Part shown: one piece after another, positions 10,875 through 21,955 of the stretch | Numbering within the stretch: the stretch's first letter is position 1 | Layout of the letters: the number at the start of each line of letters is the position of its first letter | Source of the DNA: Psococerastis gibbosa | Taxonomy: Eukaryota; Arthropoda; Insecta; Psocodea; Psocidae | Assembly (NCBI GenBank): GCA_963971405.1 | Contig: OZ020491.1 | Location: 13,820,855-13,884,854 of the forward strand | Direction: 5' to 3' | Length of the DNA: 64,000 nucleotides | Notes under the pieces: model-generated | What the model was told of the DNA's origin: nothing | What the model saw: only the letters and a program-made list of their open reading frames with translations | Database searches by the model: none | Program-made: the position numbers and the translations under genes

Positions 10875-11100
10875 AGTTAATAAGTCCCAATTGGAGTTCC
10901 ACCCCTCTCGCGGCATATCAACGCCACTCGTTTTTTGTACAGTCAAATTTCACAGTAAATATTTATTTTAGAGCTAGACAAAAGATTTAGGTATTAGATG
11001 AAGTATTTCTCGACATTTTGATACATGATATGTGGCCGTCATTAACACCGATTGGCCACAATCTTTAGAATCTATATGTGCAAAAATACAAAAATGGCGT
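10875..11100. repeat. V repeat, copy 1
   Basis: Shares with 54668-54970 the ordered blocks CGGCATATCAACGCCA, TTTCACAG.AAATAT, ATGGCGTGCG / ATGGCAACCGCACG and ATGTATCAAAATGTCGAG (part inverted). Heavily diverged. Confidence 0.45.
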
Positions 11101-11103
11101 GCG

Positions 11104-11168
11104 AGCCCATTGTCAGGGGAAGGGAGCGACGTTTCGGAAGTGGGTGTTGTTACTCCCATCATCAGGCT
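11104..11168 (-). repeat. Hammerhead-like conserved stem block, copy 1
   Basis: On the minus strand: CTGATGA, then a potential stem GGGAGT...ACTTCC, then GAAACGTC. The same ~65-bp block is at 29479 (+), where the stem partner is ACTCCC; the difference keeps pairing by G-U. The ribozyme reading is an inference. Confidence 0.4.
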
Positions 11169-11640
11169 AAGGCCATAGAATGACTAGCTCTCTAACCACT
11201 CGACTGCGGCCCTCGCCGTTACACCATTGCTATTAACCTTTACTAATAAACTATTTCTAAGAGTTTCAAAAACCATAATGAACGCGACTCGTACCTTTTT
11301 GGAATTGCGATATTCAGTCCTGAAAGCCTGTGTCTTCCGCCCTACCATCTAGAGTCTAGACCTTTCTCCTCAGTGATGTGTATTGTGCCTGCTGATGCTA
11401 CTGTGTATACCTACTGACCTCCTGGTGTACCTGACCTTGTAGAGATGGACAACTTTCTGTGCCAAGAGATGTCTTTTAATTGCCCCATTCACAAGCATGT
11501 GTTGTTATCCTGACCTCTTTGTCCTACGCACGCCTAATTGTGTGGATGGAACTAGTTTTGAATTTAGCTGCACTTTCTTAAAATGTTTTGGCCATAAATC
11601 CGTTTCCATGGAAAAATGACTATTGAATGAAGTCCCATGT

Positions 11641-11790
11641 TTTTCTTTAATTATATCTTAGTATAAGACAAGCTTTGTGATGTTCAAAATTACAGACGGA
11701 TCTAAAAAAAAACATTTTTTTTTTTTTTTTTAAACAAAATATCTGTCGGTCTGTCCTGTTCACTGGTTGCGGGCGTCTGAAGTACTCTTA
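11641..11790 (+). repeat. R1 fragment, diverged
   Basis: AGTATAAGACAAGCTTTGTGA, a poly-T run and ATCTGTCGGTCTGTCC match the first 150 bp of R1. Confidence 0.55.
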
Positions 11791-12820
11791 GTTTAAAGCT
11801 ATGAAATTTGCCAATTTCAGAGTCACGACACTACTGTGCTTCTACTGTAGTACAGGTGAATGTACAGATTACTGCTTTAGTACCGTACCTCTATAAAACG
11901 GTCATTCAGCAGGCTGTTTTGATTCATTATATTCATTCATTTATGTCCTATATATATATTATATGTCCTAAAATGCTTGTATTGTGTGAAGAATGCACCT
12001 CTATACTCCACTAAAGCCTTGCTTGATGCCAAAAATCGTTAGACGCCAGGGGTATCCAAAAATATTGCTTTCTCATTAATCGTGAAATGTAAGGAGAATG
12101 GTCCGCTGTTTACAAAAGTATGAAAGTAGCGAGAATTAAAGGTTTATTACGATATGTAACTCTTGCTAGGATGAAGCCACTAGTCTAATTTTGTATATCG
12201 GCCAGAGCGACAATATACGTTCACAAACTATAAACTACCCTAACACCACAATCAGCATAGAGTTATTGATGTTTAACATATGGACTTTTATCTCTATGTA
12301 TAATTACTGTGGCAGTATCTTTTCAGATTGGGATGGAGTAAGGTTATTTTAAGTTCGCTTAATTTTTGCAGTGGGTTGAGAACTGGTTCGTTACATTCGT
12401 TACACCCCTGGATGCGCCGCAGTGCCCGGTTTGGCCTTGTGGGGGCCCCTGGGTCCGAATTGTGTGGGGGCCCTTTCTCGGGCAGAATAGTCTACACCCT
12501 TACACGAATATTCCACTATATCTTCTTATAATATAAAAATGAATCTGGACCTGGACCACCTGGACTAATTTGGACAATTTTTTTTTTTTAAAATGTTTAT
12601 TGAAGTTCAACAATGGTTATTACGGCGAAAAAAATTCGAATAATTGCCGGAAAACCCCTAAAATCAGCCCTTTCCTTTTTCCCATACAAACTTTTTCTAA
12701 CCAAAACATTGAGTCAATTTGAGCTTATGTTTCGCTTATAAGCGAAATTCTCTTCTTTGCCTGTGTCCGGACCTCAAAAAATGGACATCACAAAATAATG
12801 GTGAGCTTTCCATGTCCATA
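11791..12820. other. No recognisable feature; short GC-rich patch
   Basis: 12390-12485 is rich in GGGGGCCC-type strings, like 50090-50330. Nothing else is identifiable. Confidence 0.35.
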
Positions 12821-12821
12821 A

Positions 12822-13003
12822 GCTAAGTGCAAGGGACTGTTCGAGAGGGGTCACGAGTTGTGGAGTGCCGCTGTGCCGGTACCTGAGTTCGGGGATGTGT
12901 GAAACGCCAGATGTTCATATTATTTTGTTAGGTAACTGCTTGGTTAAGCTAAGTGCAGGGGACTGTTGTGGAGTGCCGCTGTGCCGGTACCTGCTTGGTT
13001 TGG
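12822..13003 (+). repeat. Direct duplication of ~50 bp
   Basis: AAGCTAAGTGCA..GGGACTGTT and GTGGAGTGCCGCTGTGCC appear at 12822-12883 and again at 12952-13003, about 125 bp apart. Confidence 0.6.
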
Positions 13004-13039
13004 ATTCAACTACTAAATAGGGCCACTACGACCATTCTC

Positions 13040-13335
13040 AGGTGTCATGCTAGCCCCGAAGGGGCGAGCGGCGTAATGCCCAATGCGAGGCCCCGAAGGC
13101 CGCCCGCCCGCCGCCGCCCCCTTATAAGATAGAGACACAAGATGCTAAATAGAAGAGAGTACGGCGATTTATCATGAATGCCACGGCACGTACCAATGTC
13201 CCGCCAAATATTTCGAAAAGTGTATTTATTTGCTTTAGTTTGTTGTTTTAGTTTTTTTAATCTATTGTGATTTTGTATTTTGCGGCTTTGTGTTGGCCCT
13301 CCTGGCCCCATAGCCAAACCCGGCACTGGGATGAG
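13040..13335. other. GC-rich block, no gene seen
   Basis: 13050-13125 is strikingly GC-rich (CCCGAAGGGGCG, GCCGCCCGCCCGCCGCC) inside an AT-rich region. A 93-codon minus frame crosses it, but no domain is recognisable. Confidence 0.35.
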
Positions 13336-13996
13336 GTGTGGCTTTTAATGGTGGTAGGTTTCAAGCGAGGCTTTAGTGGAGTATACCTGCGAAAAAAATC
13401 TGTGGAATGTCCAACCCGAAAAGAAGAGTACAAATAATAGGCTCCATAATCTGTAAAACTATATTATTTTCATGGGTGGTCTGTAGGTTTTAAATTGATG
13501 GAACTACCAAAATATAGAGATACTAAAGCGCGTGTTGGCTTGAGGCAGAGTTAGAGTGACTACGTTTTGGTGCTTGGCCCACATGAAATTCCTAAATAAT
13601 ATTCATTAAATTGACTAGCAAATTTATTTCTTGGTCCAGAAAAATAGCATCTGGTCAATTTCAGAATTTTGTTTTTTTGGTTTTTGAGGTCTTATAGGAA
13701 CCTTACCGTATGCTTACCCTGTGGCCCCATTACACGTTCAAACATTACTACTACTCTTTCAGCGTTATTCTTGCCCCTTTACGTCTACTCTCGATTAAGC
13801 TGTAATGAACGAGTCGAGAAATTGATCACCATTGATGGCTTGTCTTATTACAAGAGTAAGCCGGACTTTAAGTAATGAAGTTTCTAATGAAGCATGCGAA
13901 ATAAAGCCTCTCATTCACAGGTCCAAATCCATTGAAAATGTAAAAAAAAAAAAACGCTGGTTGAGAACCCATTTTTTGCAACCTGTTTGTGTGTTT

Positions 13997-14352
13997 CTAA
14001 CGCCTGCTTTCAGCATTTCTGCGTTAAGCAATGCTGCCAGCCTGGCGGGGGAGTGAGTTTGTTTGTTAACTTGAGGCACCCTAAGGGCAGACTCTTTCAC
14101 CTCGGAGGAAAGGGGAATTGACGACAGGGTGGACCTCCTGATTATAGTGGATTCCGAACCACTTGAGGAATATGGTAAAGTCACACGATTTAATCGGAGG
14201 TGAGCAGGATTCGACACGCACGTAGACTGACTGGTATAGTCTCAGCGCGTTATCATGTCCCACCATGTTCCCCTGCCAACGCTGTGCACACTACCAAGTT
14301 TGCCGCAGTTTGAAACATGCTCTGCTCTCATGGATTCAACATGGTAAGGCAA
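13997..14352 (+). repeat. R3 repeat, full copy
   Basis: Starts AACGCCTGCTTTCAGCATTT, contains GGCACCCTAAGGGCAGACTC and CGCGTTATCATGTCCCACC, and ends TCAACATGGTAAGGC. Copies are at 21956/24636 (split), 29652 (reverse) and 57107. A B-box-like GTCGAATCC occurs on the minus strand, but no convincing A box, so I leave the class open. Confidence 0.85.
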
Positions 14353-15497
14353 CCTTGGCAACCTTGTTCAGTGTTTTTCCCACTGATAAGCATGCCGCAG
14401 TTTCCATTTTCCAGCATCCGGTACACTGGTACACACTTGTATTACCTTTAGACCTTGCTGTCCAGAGTGAATCATTATTAAACGATTGTCAGGACAACAT
14501 TTGTGAAGAACTTGAGAAAATAAATATAAATATTCGTGCCAGCTTAGTATTCTTGGGTTGTTTTACAAGTGACGCTGGGAATGTTGCTAAGCGCCCTAGC
14601 TCTTTTTGGACCAGGTCTGACATAGAATGGCGTACCGCCTCATCAGTGGGAGTCCGTTAAAGGCATAAGTATGTGGGATATGCGAATTCCACGCCAGCCG
14701 GCTAATTGTGCGTTAAATCCTAGTCAATGACTAGAACAACTACCATACTTGATTGCATTTGGCCTTAATCCCACCTCTTCAACGTGTGGCTGTGGATGGA
14801 TTCCATGCCTCTTTAAAATTTGCTGAGTAAACTGTGTCACCCCTAGCATCTGTTATGCTTTGTTCCATTTGGATACCTGATGGTATTAAAATAATTTGAT
14901 GAGTTGCTACTCTTAAACTAGCTAGCTCATCTGTAGTTCTTTAATGACGGGAACCTTAATAGGCTTAATTTCTTTTCTCTATATCACTGTGGGTGAAAAT
15001 TTAAATTCGAATGACTTTACAATTTCATTACAGACTGCATATTCACCCTTTTTCAAGAACCTCCCAATTATTACTTTCTTAGTTCCGCACTCAGGACTGG
15101 CTCGTAAGGGTGTGAGTGTTCAGAGAACATGAGCGCCAAATGACAGGAAAATATCAAATGAAAGAAAAAGAAATAGGCTATATAGGCTCATATTTGTGTT
15201 AAATGTACATATAGTATATGGCGTCACTGACACTGATTGGTCACAGTGTTGTGGAATTATTTCCTTGCTTTTTCGACAACCATATAGCACAACATTCGAT
15301 AATAATTCCATAACGGTGGTTTTTATGGTACTTTATTAGTCCAGTCTATTTAATTAATTGCGTTATGCGGGTATTATGGTCTTGAGCCAGGCATCACCGT
15401 GACTAGCACGCAGGGTTTTGTATAACAAAACTTACGCAGAATGTCACATTCTACTACCTATTGTAACCATACCTTACGCAGTTTCATGTTTAAGGCC
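14353..15497. other. No recognisable feature
   Basis: An open frame crosses the end of R3 into 14660 but has no domain and starts inside the repeat. Confidence 0.35.
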
Positions 15498-15860
15498 TTC
15501 CTGGTAAATGGTAATCCATGTGTGGTGGGTCAAAATTGAATAAACCTACAAATTTAGTATCGAGTAAATTATAACGTAATAAATAGATTTTCAACAGACT
15601 TACAAAATTTGATGGGAGGGGGGGGGCACCTGCCCCCCTATATCCATCCTTGACCTTGCCAAGCCCCATCGTTTCCGAATGGAATTCTTGCCATTGGTAG
15701 ACTGGTTTACCCCTCGATGCCAACCCATACCGACCACAAGTGCCATTGGGCAAGCTGAGACATGCTTACCATTTTTGACATTGTACCCGGCGTCAGCTGA
15801 CTCAGCTCGACTTAACCAAGTATGGGAACGAGTCTGACGGCCACATACTATAAGTACATC
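15498..15860. repeat. Diverged W and U repeat pieces
   Basis: 15498-15655 resembles the W element (GGGTCAAAATTGAATAAAC, G-run, CCCCCCTATATCCATCC). 15655-15860 resembles the U repeat (CGATGCCAACCCATACCG, CAAGCTGAGACATGCTTACC). Confidence 0.45.
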
Positions 15861-16001
15861 CAAATGTAGAGGATATCTTTAATTCTTTACTAATATCTCA
15901 GTGATGGCCCACGAGCGATCGATATCTCCTATGAAATTTGGCTTTTCTGAAGTCACTTGACCCCCCCCCCCCTTTATAACCATCAAACTACTTATATATG
16001 A

Positions 16002-16085
16002 GGACATGTAGAATAGTGGTACAGACTCCTATTTTCACCTGAAAGGTTGTTGGTTCGAGTCCCACACGTCAATATTTATTTATTT
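16002..16085 (+). repeat. SINE-1 head fragment
   Basis: A box TAGAATAGTGG and B box GGTTCGAGTCC are intact; the body is missing and the unit runs straight into (ATTT)n, as if internally deleted. Confidence 0.75.
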
Positions 16086-16456
16086 ATTTAAATTGGTGGT
16101 TTCCCCCTGAACATATAACGTTTTAAAAAAATAATAATAATGAATTAAATCTGCTATTGTATTAAAATAGGTTTTCAAAAATTGTCAAATAGCCTATTCA
16201 ACTTTTTTTTTAGAAAATCCGTTATGATATGTTGAGCTTGAAGCCAGGGCCGTGCCGTCCATTGAGGCAATGAGGCAGCTGCTTCAGGGCGGCACTTCCC
16301 GAGGCCGAGGGGCGGGAAAACGGCAAAAATTAATTAAATAATTCACAAACTAAATTTAAAAAAATTTAAAATAAATAAAGCATAAATGTTTTAAACATTA
16401 ATTGCGGGATTTACTTTTAAAAGAAATAGTTCCCGCGTGATTAAACAGAAGCAATA

Positions 16457-17749
16457 CGAGGGCGGATTGAAAAGTCCGTAGAAAATCCGAGGGATGGCGC
16501 CACTCGTCAAGGCCAAATATCACCTCATTTAGCGAACTGTCTGATCGGAACTCAGTCAAAGTTTGAGCGTTATTCGATCATAATTGACATCACAGTGATT
16601 TTTTAAGTTCGGGGAGTTGCAGGTAATTGTGAGCAATGGATGAAAAAGAATTTCGAGTCGTTATTAAGCATTATTTTTTAAAGAAGAAGAATGTGCAAGA
16701 AACGAAAAAAAGCCTTGATAAACATTATGGGGAGTCTGCTCCGTCAATTAAAACTGTTTATAAGTGGTTCTCAAATTTTCGTACTGGGCATATGGGCACA
16801 GAAGACGCCGAACGCTCTGGGCGGCCTTCTGACGTCACTACGGCAGAAACTGTAAAAAAAATCAGTGATTTAGTGCTAGGAGAGCGTCGAATGAAACTGC
16901 GAGAGGTAGCTGACATTGTGGGGATCTCGAGCGAAAGGGTTCACAATATATTACATAATCACCTTAAAATGAGAAAATTGTCAGCAAGATGGGTGCCGCG
17001 ACTGCTGACAGCTGAACAAAAACACCGTCGCGCCGAGCTTTGTGCAGAGAATTTAAAGCTGTTTCAACGAGCCCCCAAAGAATTTCTTCGTCGTTTTATA
17101 ACGGTAGATGAAACTTGGGTTCATTTTTACACCCCAGAAACGAAGCAGCAGTCTAAGCAGTGGGTAGCCAGTGGAGAACGTGCCCCGAAGAAGGCAAAGA
17201 CCGTCCAGTCAGCAGGCAAGGTCATGGCCACCATTTTTTGGGACGCAAGAGGTGTCATTTTCGTAGATTATTTAGAAAAAGGAAAAACGATTACCGGCAC
17301 CTACTACGCATCCCTTCTTGACCGCCTTAAAGCAGAAATTCAAACTGTGCGCCCCCATTTAGCAAAAAAGAAAATTCTTTTTCATCATGACAATGCGCCG
17401 GCTCATACCGCAGTGTTGGTGACCTCTAAAATTCAGGAATTAAAGTTCGAACTATTGCGCCACCCTCCTTATTCCCCTGACCTGGCACCGTCCGATTATT
17501 TTCTGTTTCCCAATATGAAGAAATGGCTTGGAGGGAAAAGATTTGGCTCAAATGAGGAAGTAATGCGCGAAACAACCGAATATTTTGCAGGGCTCACGGA
17601 AGATTATTTTCTGGGTGGAATAAAAAAACTTGAGGGAAGATGGACCACCTGCATTGAGCGACAAGGGGACTATGTTGAAAAGTAGTAGTAAGCATTGTTA
17701 ATACATTGTACCAGTTTAGAGTTTCTACGGACTTTTCAATCCACCCTCG
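16457..17749 (+). mobile_element. Complete mariner transposon
   Basis: 1293 bp, bounded by TA at 16455-16456 and 17750-17751. Inverted ends of about 28 bp start CGAGGGCGGATTGAAAAGTC on the left and CGAGGGTGGATTGAAAAGTC on the complement of the right, with one difference in that stretch. Length, TA duplication and terminal repeats are all typical of the mariner family. The ORF inside is unbroken. Confidence 0.97.
16636..17685 (+). CDS. Mariner transposase, intact
   Basis: 349 residues, the usual length for mariner transposases (about 345-350). It excises and integrates its own element by cut-and-paste at TA sites in the nucleus. The N-terminal half has the paired helix-turn-helix region that binds the terminal repeats, with the linker SGRP at 61-64. 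WVPRLLT at 119-125 matches the conserved WVPHEL motif with two changes. The catalytic D,D34D triad is intact: D158 (TVDETW), D252 (HHDNAPAH) and D287 (YSPDLAPSDYF). The start lies 179 bp inside the left end, a normal position. Its sequence resembles the irritans group (SAGKVMA, DYLEKGKTI). There is no stop or frameshift, which is rare for an old copy and suggests recent arrival, possibly by horizontal transfer. Confidence 0.96.
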   Translation: MDEKEFRVVIKHYFLKKKNVQETKKSLDKHYGESAPSIKTVYKWFSNFRTGHMGTEDAERSGRPSDVTTAETVKKISDLVLGERRMKLREVADIVGISSERVHNILHNHLKMRKLSARWVPRLLTAEQKHRRAELCAENLKLFQRAPKEFLRRFITVDETWVHFYTPETKQQSKQWVASGERAPKKAKTVQSAGKVMATIFWDARGVIFVDYLEKGKTITGTYYASLLDRLKAEIQTVRPHLAKKKILFHHDNAPAHTAVLVTSKIQELKFELLRHPPYSPDLAPSDYFLFPNMKKWLGGKRFGSNEEVMRETTEYFAGLTEDYFLGGIKKLEGRWTTCIERQGDYVEK

Positions 17750-18128
17750 TAAGTAAAATATCAGAACAATTTGAACTTTTACGCTCGAAATTAACTTTTT
17801 GTTTTGTCAATGCCTTTTCAGGAAGGCAGGCTGCCAACTTAACCTAGCCTAGGGGCGGCATTTTCTGATTTTGCTTCACCTACAAATAAACAACGGCAGT
17901 CGGCACGGCCCTGCTTGAAGCTGTCCTAGTTGTTTTGGGGGCGTGGGTGGAGATAGGTTGTGGCATGTACTGTATGAAATGGCCGCCTACTCTCCATCTG
18001 GACTATCACTATGAGTGTTTAGATAAGTATCTTGACGGACATGTAACGGTCGGCCACCGGACGGATATTGTTAGATCTGGAGAAAGACCATTTCAGGTAT
18101 TTCAGTGGCTTCCTTAAACCTACTGTAA

Positions 18129-18448
18129 GGCGCCGTTTCCACCGACCTCTAAGTGCAAAATACACATACGGTGACGTGGTGGCAGATATCATTAATAAAG
18201 GCGGGGTTTCCACCGACCTCTCATTGCAGATTGCAAATGACATTGACGGAAATTTTTGTTTTACTCTCTGCCATAGTTAAAATTGATCAATGATCATACA
18301 GTAAAATCACAAACAAACTAAAATTAAAAAATGGCGTCATGGGTTATGTTAAGTACAAACATTTTAATAGATTTCTATAAAAAGAAAAATTCAAATTTCC
18401 GTCAATGTCATGTGCATTCTGCAATGAGAGGTCGGTGGAAACCGCGCC
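18129..18448. mobile_element. Hairpin (H) elements: half copy plus complete copy
   Basis: 18129-18199 is only a left half (GGCGCCGTTTCCACC ... GACGTGGTGGCAGAT). The complete element 18200-18448 follows, with 56-bp arms (GGCGGGGTTTCCACC / GGTGGAAACCGCGCC). Its centre keeps AAAAAATGGCGTCATGGG, reading M-A-S-W and on to ILIDFYKK, shared with 24837 and 60893. Confidence 0.85.
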
Positions 18449-18488
18449 TTAAGTGGGTATAGTCTGACTTCTTTCTTCAGCCCGATCA

Positions 18489-18795
18489 TGGCGATTTGGG
18501 CTTATTATAATACCGGGTTTATTTTTTAAGACCGCAGCAGTAAGGTTGTTAAAATATGCGCGGGAAATTCAAATTTATAAATTATTAGAAAACAAGAGAA
18601 TGGTTGCATTGTTTTATAGTTCTGTTGAAGGAAATACTAATAAACATTAAAATGTACAGGTAGAATTTTGAATGTGTTCAATTTAAAACTCACTAAAAAT
18701 ATTAATTTATCAATTTGAATTTCCCGCGCATTTTGCACTCATTTGTTTAAAACAATTGCACAAACCCCGATGTTACGTAAATCCCAAATTGCCAT
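18489..18795. mobile_element. Q-family inverted-repeat MITE, copy 2
   Basis: Ends TGGCGATTTGGG and CCCAAATTGCCA. Inner arms are ATGCGCGGGAAATTC and GAATTTCCCGCGCAT. Confidence 0.75.
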
Positions 18796-18799
18796 ACTA

Positions 18800-19411
18800 G
18801 GACTGATGAAATCAACAATAGAAGTCCTTTATACTTGTTTTGAAGTTGTGCACCGGAACGACTTTCAAAATGGATTTAATTCGTTATTGGAACGTTGTGG
18901 CCTCTTATCTCATAGAGGTATTCAGATAGCTCCGTTTAGATATAAATTACAAGGTAGACGCATTACAGTGGACATTGCTGCACTTTCATGCGTCACCATT
19001 CTGTCACCATCTGGTCATTTCTTTTCCTTGGAGCATGTTGATAGTGAAACTCGTGGAGAAATGGTTGTTTAGCGAGTTGGAGGCTGTCCGCCTCATCCCA
19101 AATGAAGGATGCCACAATTATGGTTTGAGGAAGGTACCTGTACCTAGCAATTATATTGCGACATTCTTGATGAACCGGCTGTTGCATTTTTTTGCAGACG
19201 TGGGAATTTGCATAATGACGATTTTATTGAGCTGTAATATAGGGGTTAATTGAGCATACGGCTATAATTTCCTACAGTATTTGGCTGGATATTTCTTAAT
19301 TTACAAAGTTTTGCTTTATTATAAGGCTAATAATTTACGCAATAAGCATATCAGAGGATACTGTCCCTGGATATCCCTTTAAGTAACACCTTAACGCTTA
19401 ATTCCATTTTC
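18800..19411. other. No recognisable feature
   Basis: A 109-codon and a 92-codon plus-strand frame overlap here; neither has a domain or repeat match, so both are treated as chance. Confidence 0.35.
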
Positions 19412-19414
19412 TAA

Positions 19415-19550
19415 GGCGGGGTTTCCACATACGTCAATGGTCAATGGTAAATCTGGTATTTTAGCAGACATTAAAGACATACTAAAAATGTCTGCTACCA
19501 CGTCAAAACCATATTTACCATTGACCATTGACGTATGTGGAAACCCCACC
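19415..19550. mobile_element. Hairpin (H) element with TAA target duplication
   Basis: 136 bp, ends GGCGGGGTTTCCACAT / ATGTGGAAACCCCACC, directly flanked by TAA on both sides (19412-19414, 19551-19553). The right arm contains TGTCTGCTACCACGTC, the complement of the family core. Confidence 0.9.
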
Positions 19551-19713
19551 TAAAATAATGTTGCTAATCAAAGTTTCGTATTTTATGCATAGGCAAAAGA
19601 AAAATTGTGATTTTTTTTTTAATACTGACATTCTACGTAATTCATAGATAATCAACTCATACAAAAATTATAAATTAATTTAAATCCTATGTTTAATTTG
19701 AATGTTGACGTGG

Positions 19714-20150
19714 AAGAAGGCGTTAAGTTGCATTAGTAGTTTTTTTAATTATGGAAGGTGTTATGCTGTATATGGGATGGGCCCGGCAGATTTTTAAGTC
19801 CTGCCGAAGAAGCCACATTACGCACATAGAAAATGAAGACGTCAGGGGAAAACCCGGAAAGGTGCACTTTTGGTCGAAATTGAGATAATGGTGGCATTCT
19901 TTTCAGTTTTTAACGTAGTTTTAGACGACCTAACAAAACCGGAGAAAAACAAGTAAGGTTCTGCACAAATTGCGAGGGAAAAAACAGTATACAGCTATTT
20001 TAAACTTTAAAATTAGATTTCTGAAAAATTAACTTTTGGTCACCTTTCCGGTTTTTCCCCTAACGTCCTCAAATACAAATACTACATGAAAGTGTGAGAT
20101 AAACTCCTTCCATGTAACACCTTTTTTTAATGCACTTTAAATCCTTCTTC
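19714..20150. mobile_element. M-family MITE, copy 1, with internal inverted repeat
   Basis: Ends AAGGCGTTAAGTTGCATTA and TTAATGCACTTTAAATCCTT are inverted repeats shared with 32626 and 48355. An inner inverted pair, GGGGAAAACCCGGAAAGGTG (~19850) and CACCTTTCCGGTTTTTCCCC (~20040), is almost perfect. Confidence 0.7.
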
Positions 20151-20493
20151 CTACATTTATACTGCTATTATGTTTTTGGATAATAATGCAAGACAGCTAC
20201 TAGGCTGTAAATTAAATGAAAAATATTAAGTGTTAGATTTAAGGGTGATACAGGGGTGACCAAAATATGGAGGGGGTATTCTCTTGAAATATTTATTTTT
20301 GATTACCTTTTTTTTCTCAGTGTATTAGTTAGCGCATTCAATTAAAGACTATGCAAAGGCAAGTTTTTCTGTGAATTGTGAACACTAGATACGTGATTGG
20401 CAACAGGAAGACTTAATACTGAGTGTTGTGGATAGCAGAAATCGGTAGTGACTATTGCTGAATATGTCGGGAAAGCTATAAACCAAAAACAAG

Positions 20494-20633
20494 ATGGCGG
20501 TAGTGATTCAAATAAAAAGACGGTGTGTATCTCTGCCCGAGAGTGCGGCCCGTGTTATCCTGTGCACTTCTGATCTCCATAACATTCCTAAGAAGAGGGA
20601 CACGCTGCCCAACTACGAAGAACTCAAGCTAGA
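20494..20633 (+). CDS. Probable first coding exon of an unrecognised gene
   Basis: The start codon lies in CAAGATGGCGG, which matches the TISU initiator found at housekeeping genes with very short 5' leaders. An in-frame TAA at 20479-20481 excludes an earlier start. The frame runs 46 codons (MAVVIQIKRRC at the start, DTLPNYEELKLE at the end) and breaks two bases into a codon at a strong donor, AGA|GTAAGT. Composition is less AT-rich than the surroundings, as in real exons. I do not recognise the protein and found no following exon. It could be nested in the large 5' intron of the downstream phosphatase gene, or be an independent gene. Confidence 0.5.
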
Positions 20634-20737
20634 GTAAGTATTATGGCGTATAATGAAGTGTGAATCGGACACCACCAGTTCATGTAGTTTTTTGTATTTT
20701 CTCAAATTTATCATGAAATATCTGTCATACAACCAGG

Positions 20738-20935
20738 ACATGTAGCGTAGTGGTACGGACTCTGACTTTCACCCGAAAGGTTGTTAGTTCGAGTCCCACA
20801 CTGGCTACATTTTCTGGCCATGCTTTGGAGGGCATGTAAAGCAGGCGGTCCTGGTCCCGGGGGCTTTATAGTCCTAACTTCGCTAGGTTGGCTTAGTAAT
20901 AGAAACAATAAAAAGTCCTTATTTATTTATTTATA
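20738..20935 (+). repeat. SINE-1, full-length copy
   Basis: tRNA-derived SINE of ~195 bp. Pol III A box TAGCGTAGTGG (matches TRGYNNARNNG), B box GTTCGAGTCC, body CTGGCCATGCTTTGGAGGGC, GGTCCTGG...GCTAGGTTGGCTTAGTAATA and an AAACAATAAAAAG/TTTATTT tail. The parent tRNA is not identifiable by eye. Confidence 0.9.
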
Positions 20936-20982
20936 AAATGAGATGATACGTACAGTTATAACGCAGACGATATGCTCTAGTG

Positions 20983-21090
20983 CAGGGGTTCCCAAACGTT
21001 TTTGTCCGTGGACCACTAGATTATTTTATGATTTTCCGTGGACCACCATGATAGGAAATTCTTTAAATCCTAGAACCAAGATCAAGTAGT
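20983..21090 (+). mobile_element. hAT-type left end fragment
   Basis: CAGGGGTTCCCAAACGTTTT followed by GTCCGTGGACCACTAG is the characteristic left end of many animal hAT elements. No matching right end was found, so this is a truncated copy. Confidence 0.6.
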
Positions 21091-21396
21091 TAGTGCCTAC
21101 AATTACGTTTGTTTATTTGTTTAGGACTGGTTAATAGTTCAGTGCCAAGATTTACTGTATTTTATTTAAAATTTCCAATAACTCAGCTGTTTTATTTACA
21201 GAGGTATTTACTATTCACTGTAAATTAAGAAGGTTTTGATATGATATGACGTAGCCGCAGTACTATTGTAACACCGTTTGACCACATGGCGTGAACAAAG
21301 GCATGTTTAGTTTTTGCAGGATAACAGTGCTTACATGTAAGCAAGAAATGTAAAAAATAGGTTTGTCTGTTTCTGTTATAAGTAAGAAAGGAAGAA

Positions 21397-21450
21397 AATT
21401 ATCTTTATTTTCCATTTGGGCGAATTTTGGGCCCTTCGGCCCGCTATCAC
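21397..21450 (+). repeat. T repeat, unbroken copy
   Basis: GAAAATTATCTTTATTTTCC and GGCGAATTTTGGGCCCTTCG match 37326 and the two halves flanking R1 at 5313. The palindromic GGGCC..TTCGGCCC core is typical. Confidence 0.6.
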
Positions 21451-21955
21451 AATTAACATGTTATAGGCGTAATTGTAAACCTATTTATACTTTGTATAGC
21501 ACATTATGTAACGTATTACAAAACTGATTTTTTGTCTGCAATCCCCATAAAGACTGCCATTTGTAAATAACTCATCATCAATTATGACCTTTGCGTCTAC
21601 CTTGCTCGACAACATAATTTAGAAACAATCGCCAATAAAAAGTAGTACAGCAGAAATAGCGCAAAACCAGTGTAAATATTATGTCATTTAATTATTACAA
21701 GAAAGCTATTGTTACTCGTGTTATTATTGGTTGGCCTTCATTTTTTATAATAAAGTTGTGATCCGGCACGAGGAGAAACCTCACGTGAGATGAAGCAGTG
21801 GATGTATGTCTATTATAATCACGTGCATCTGCCATGTTTGAATTAAATTAATGATTTCAAAATGTTCTGCAAACAAATGACGGCCCAGTCATATCGACGA
21901 AATTAATTACTTACAATTCGTACTAAAGAAAATATGTTGTTATAGTTGTTTTCTC

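Larger units (their letters stand above)
16245..17913. mobile_element. Non-autonomous hAT element carrying a nested mariner
   Basis: Perfect 13-bp inverted ends CAGGGCCGTGCCG / CGGCACGGCCCTG are flanked by the identical 8-bp duplication CTTGAAGC at 16237-16244 and 17914-17921. A CAGGG terminus with an 8-bp duplication is diagnostic of the hAT superfamily. Removing the mariner leaves about 375 bp with no transposase, so it is a MITE-like derivative. The inner G-rich left region (GCTTCAGGGCGGCAC) and right region (GGGGCGGCATTTTCTG) also pair in part. Confidence 0.93.

Noticed and set aside
14265-14660. 131-codon plus-strand frame
   Set aside because: It begins in the tail of R3 and has no recognisable domain or splice signal.
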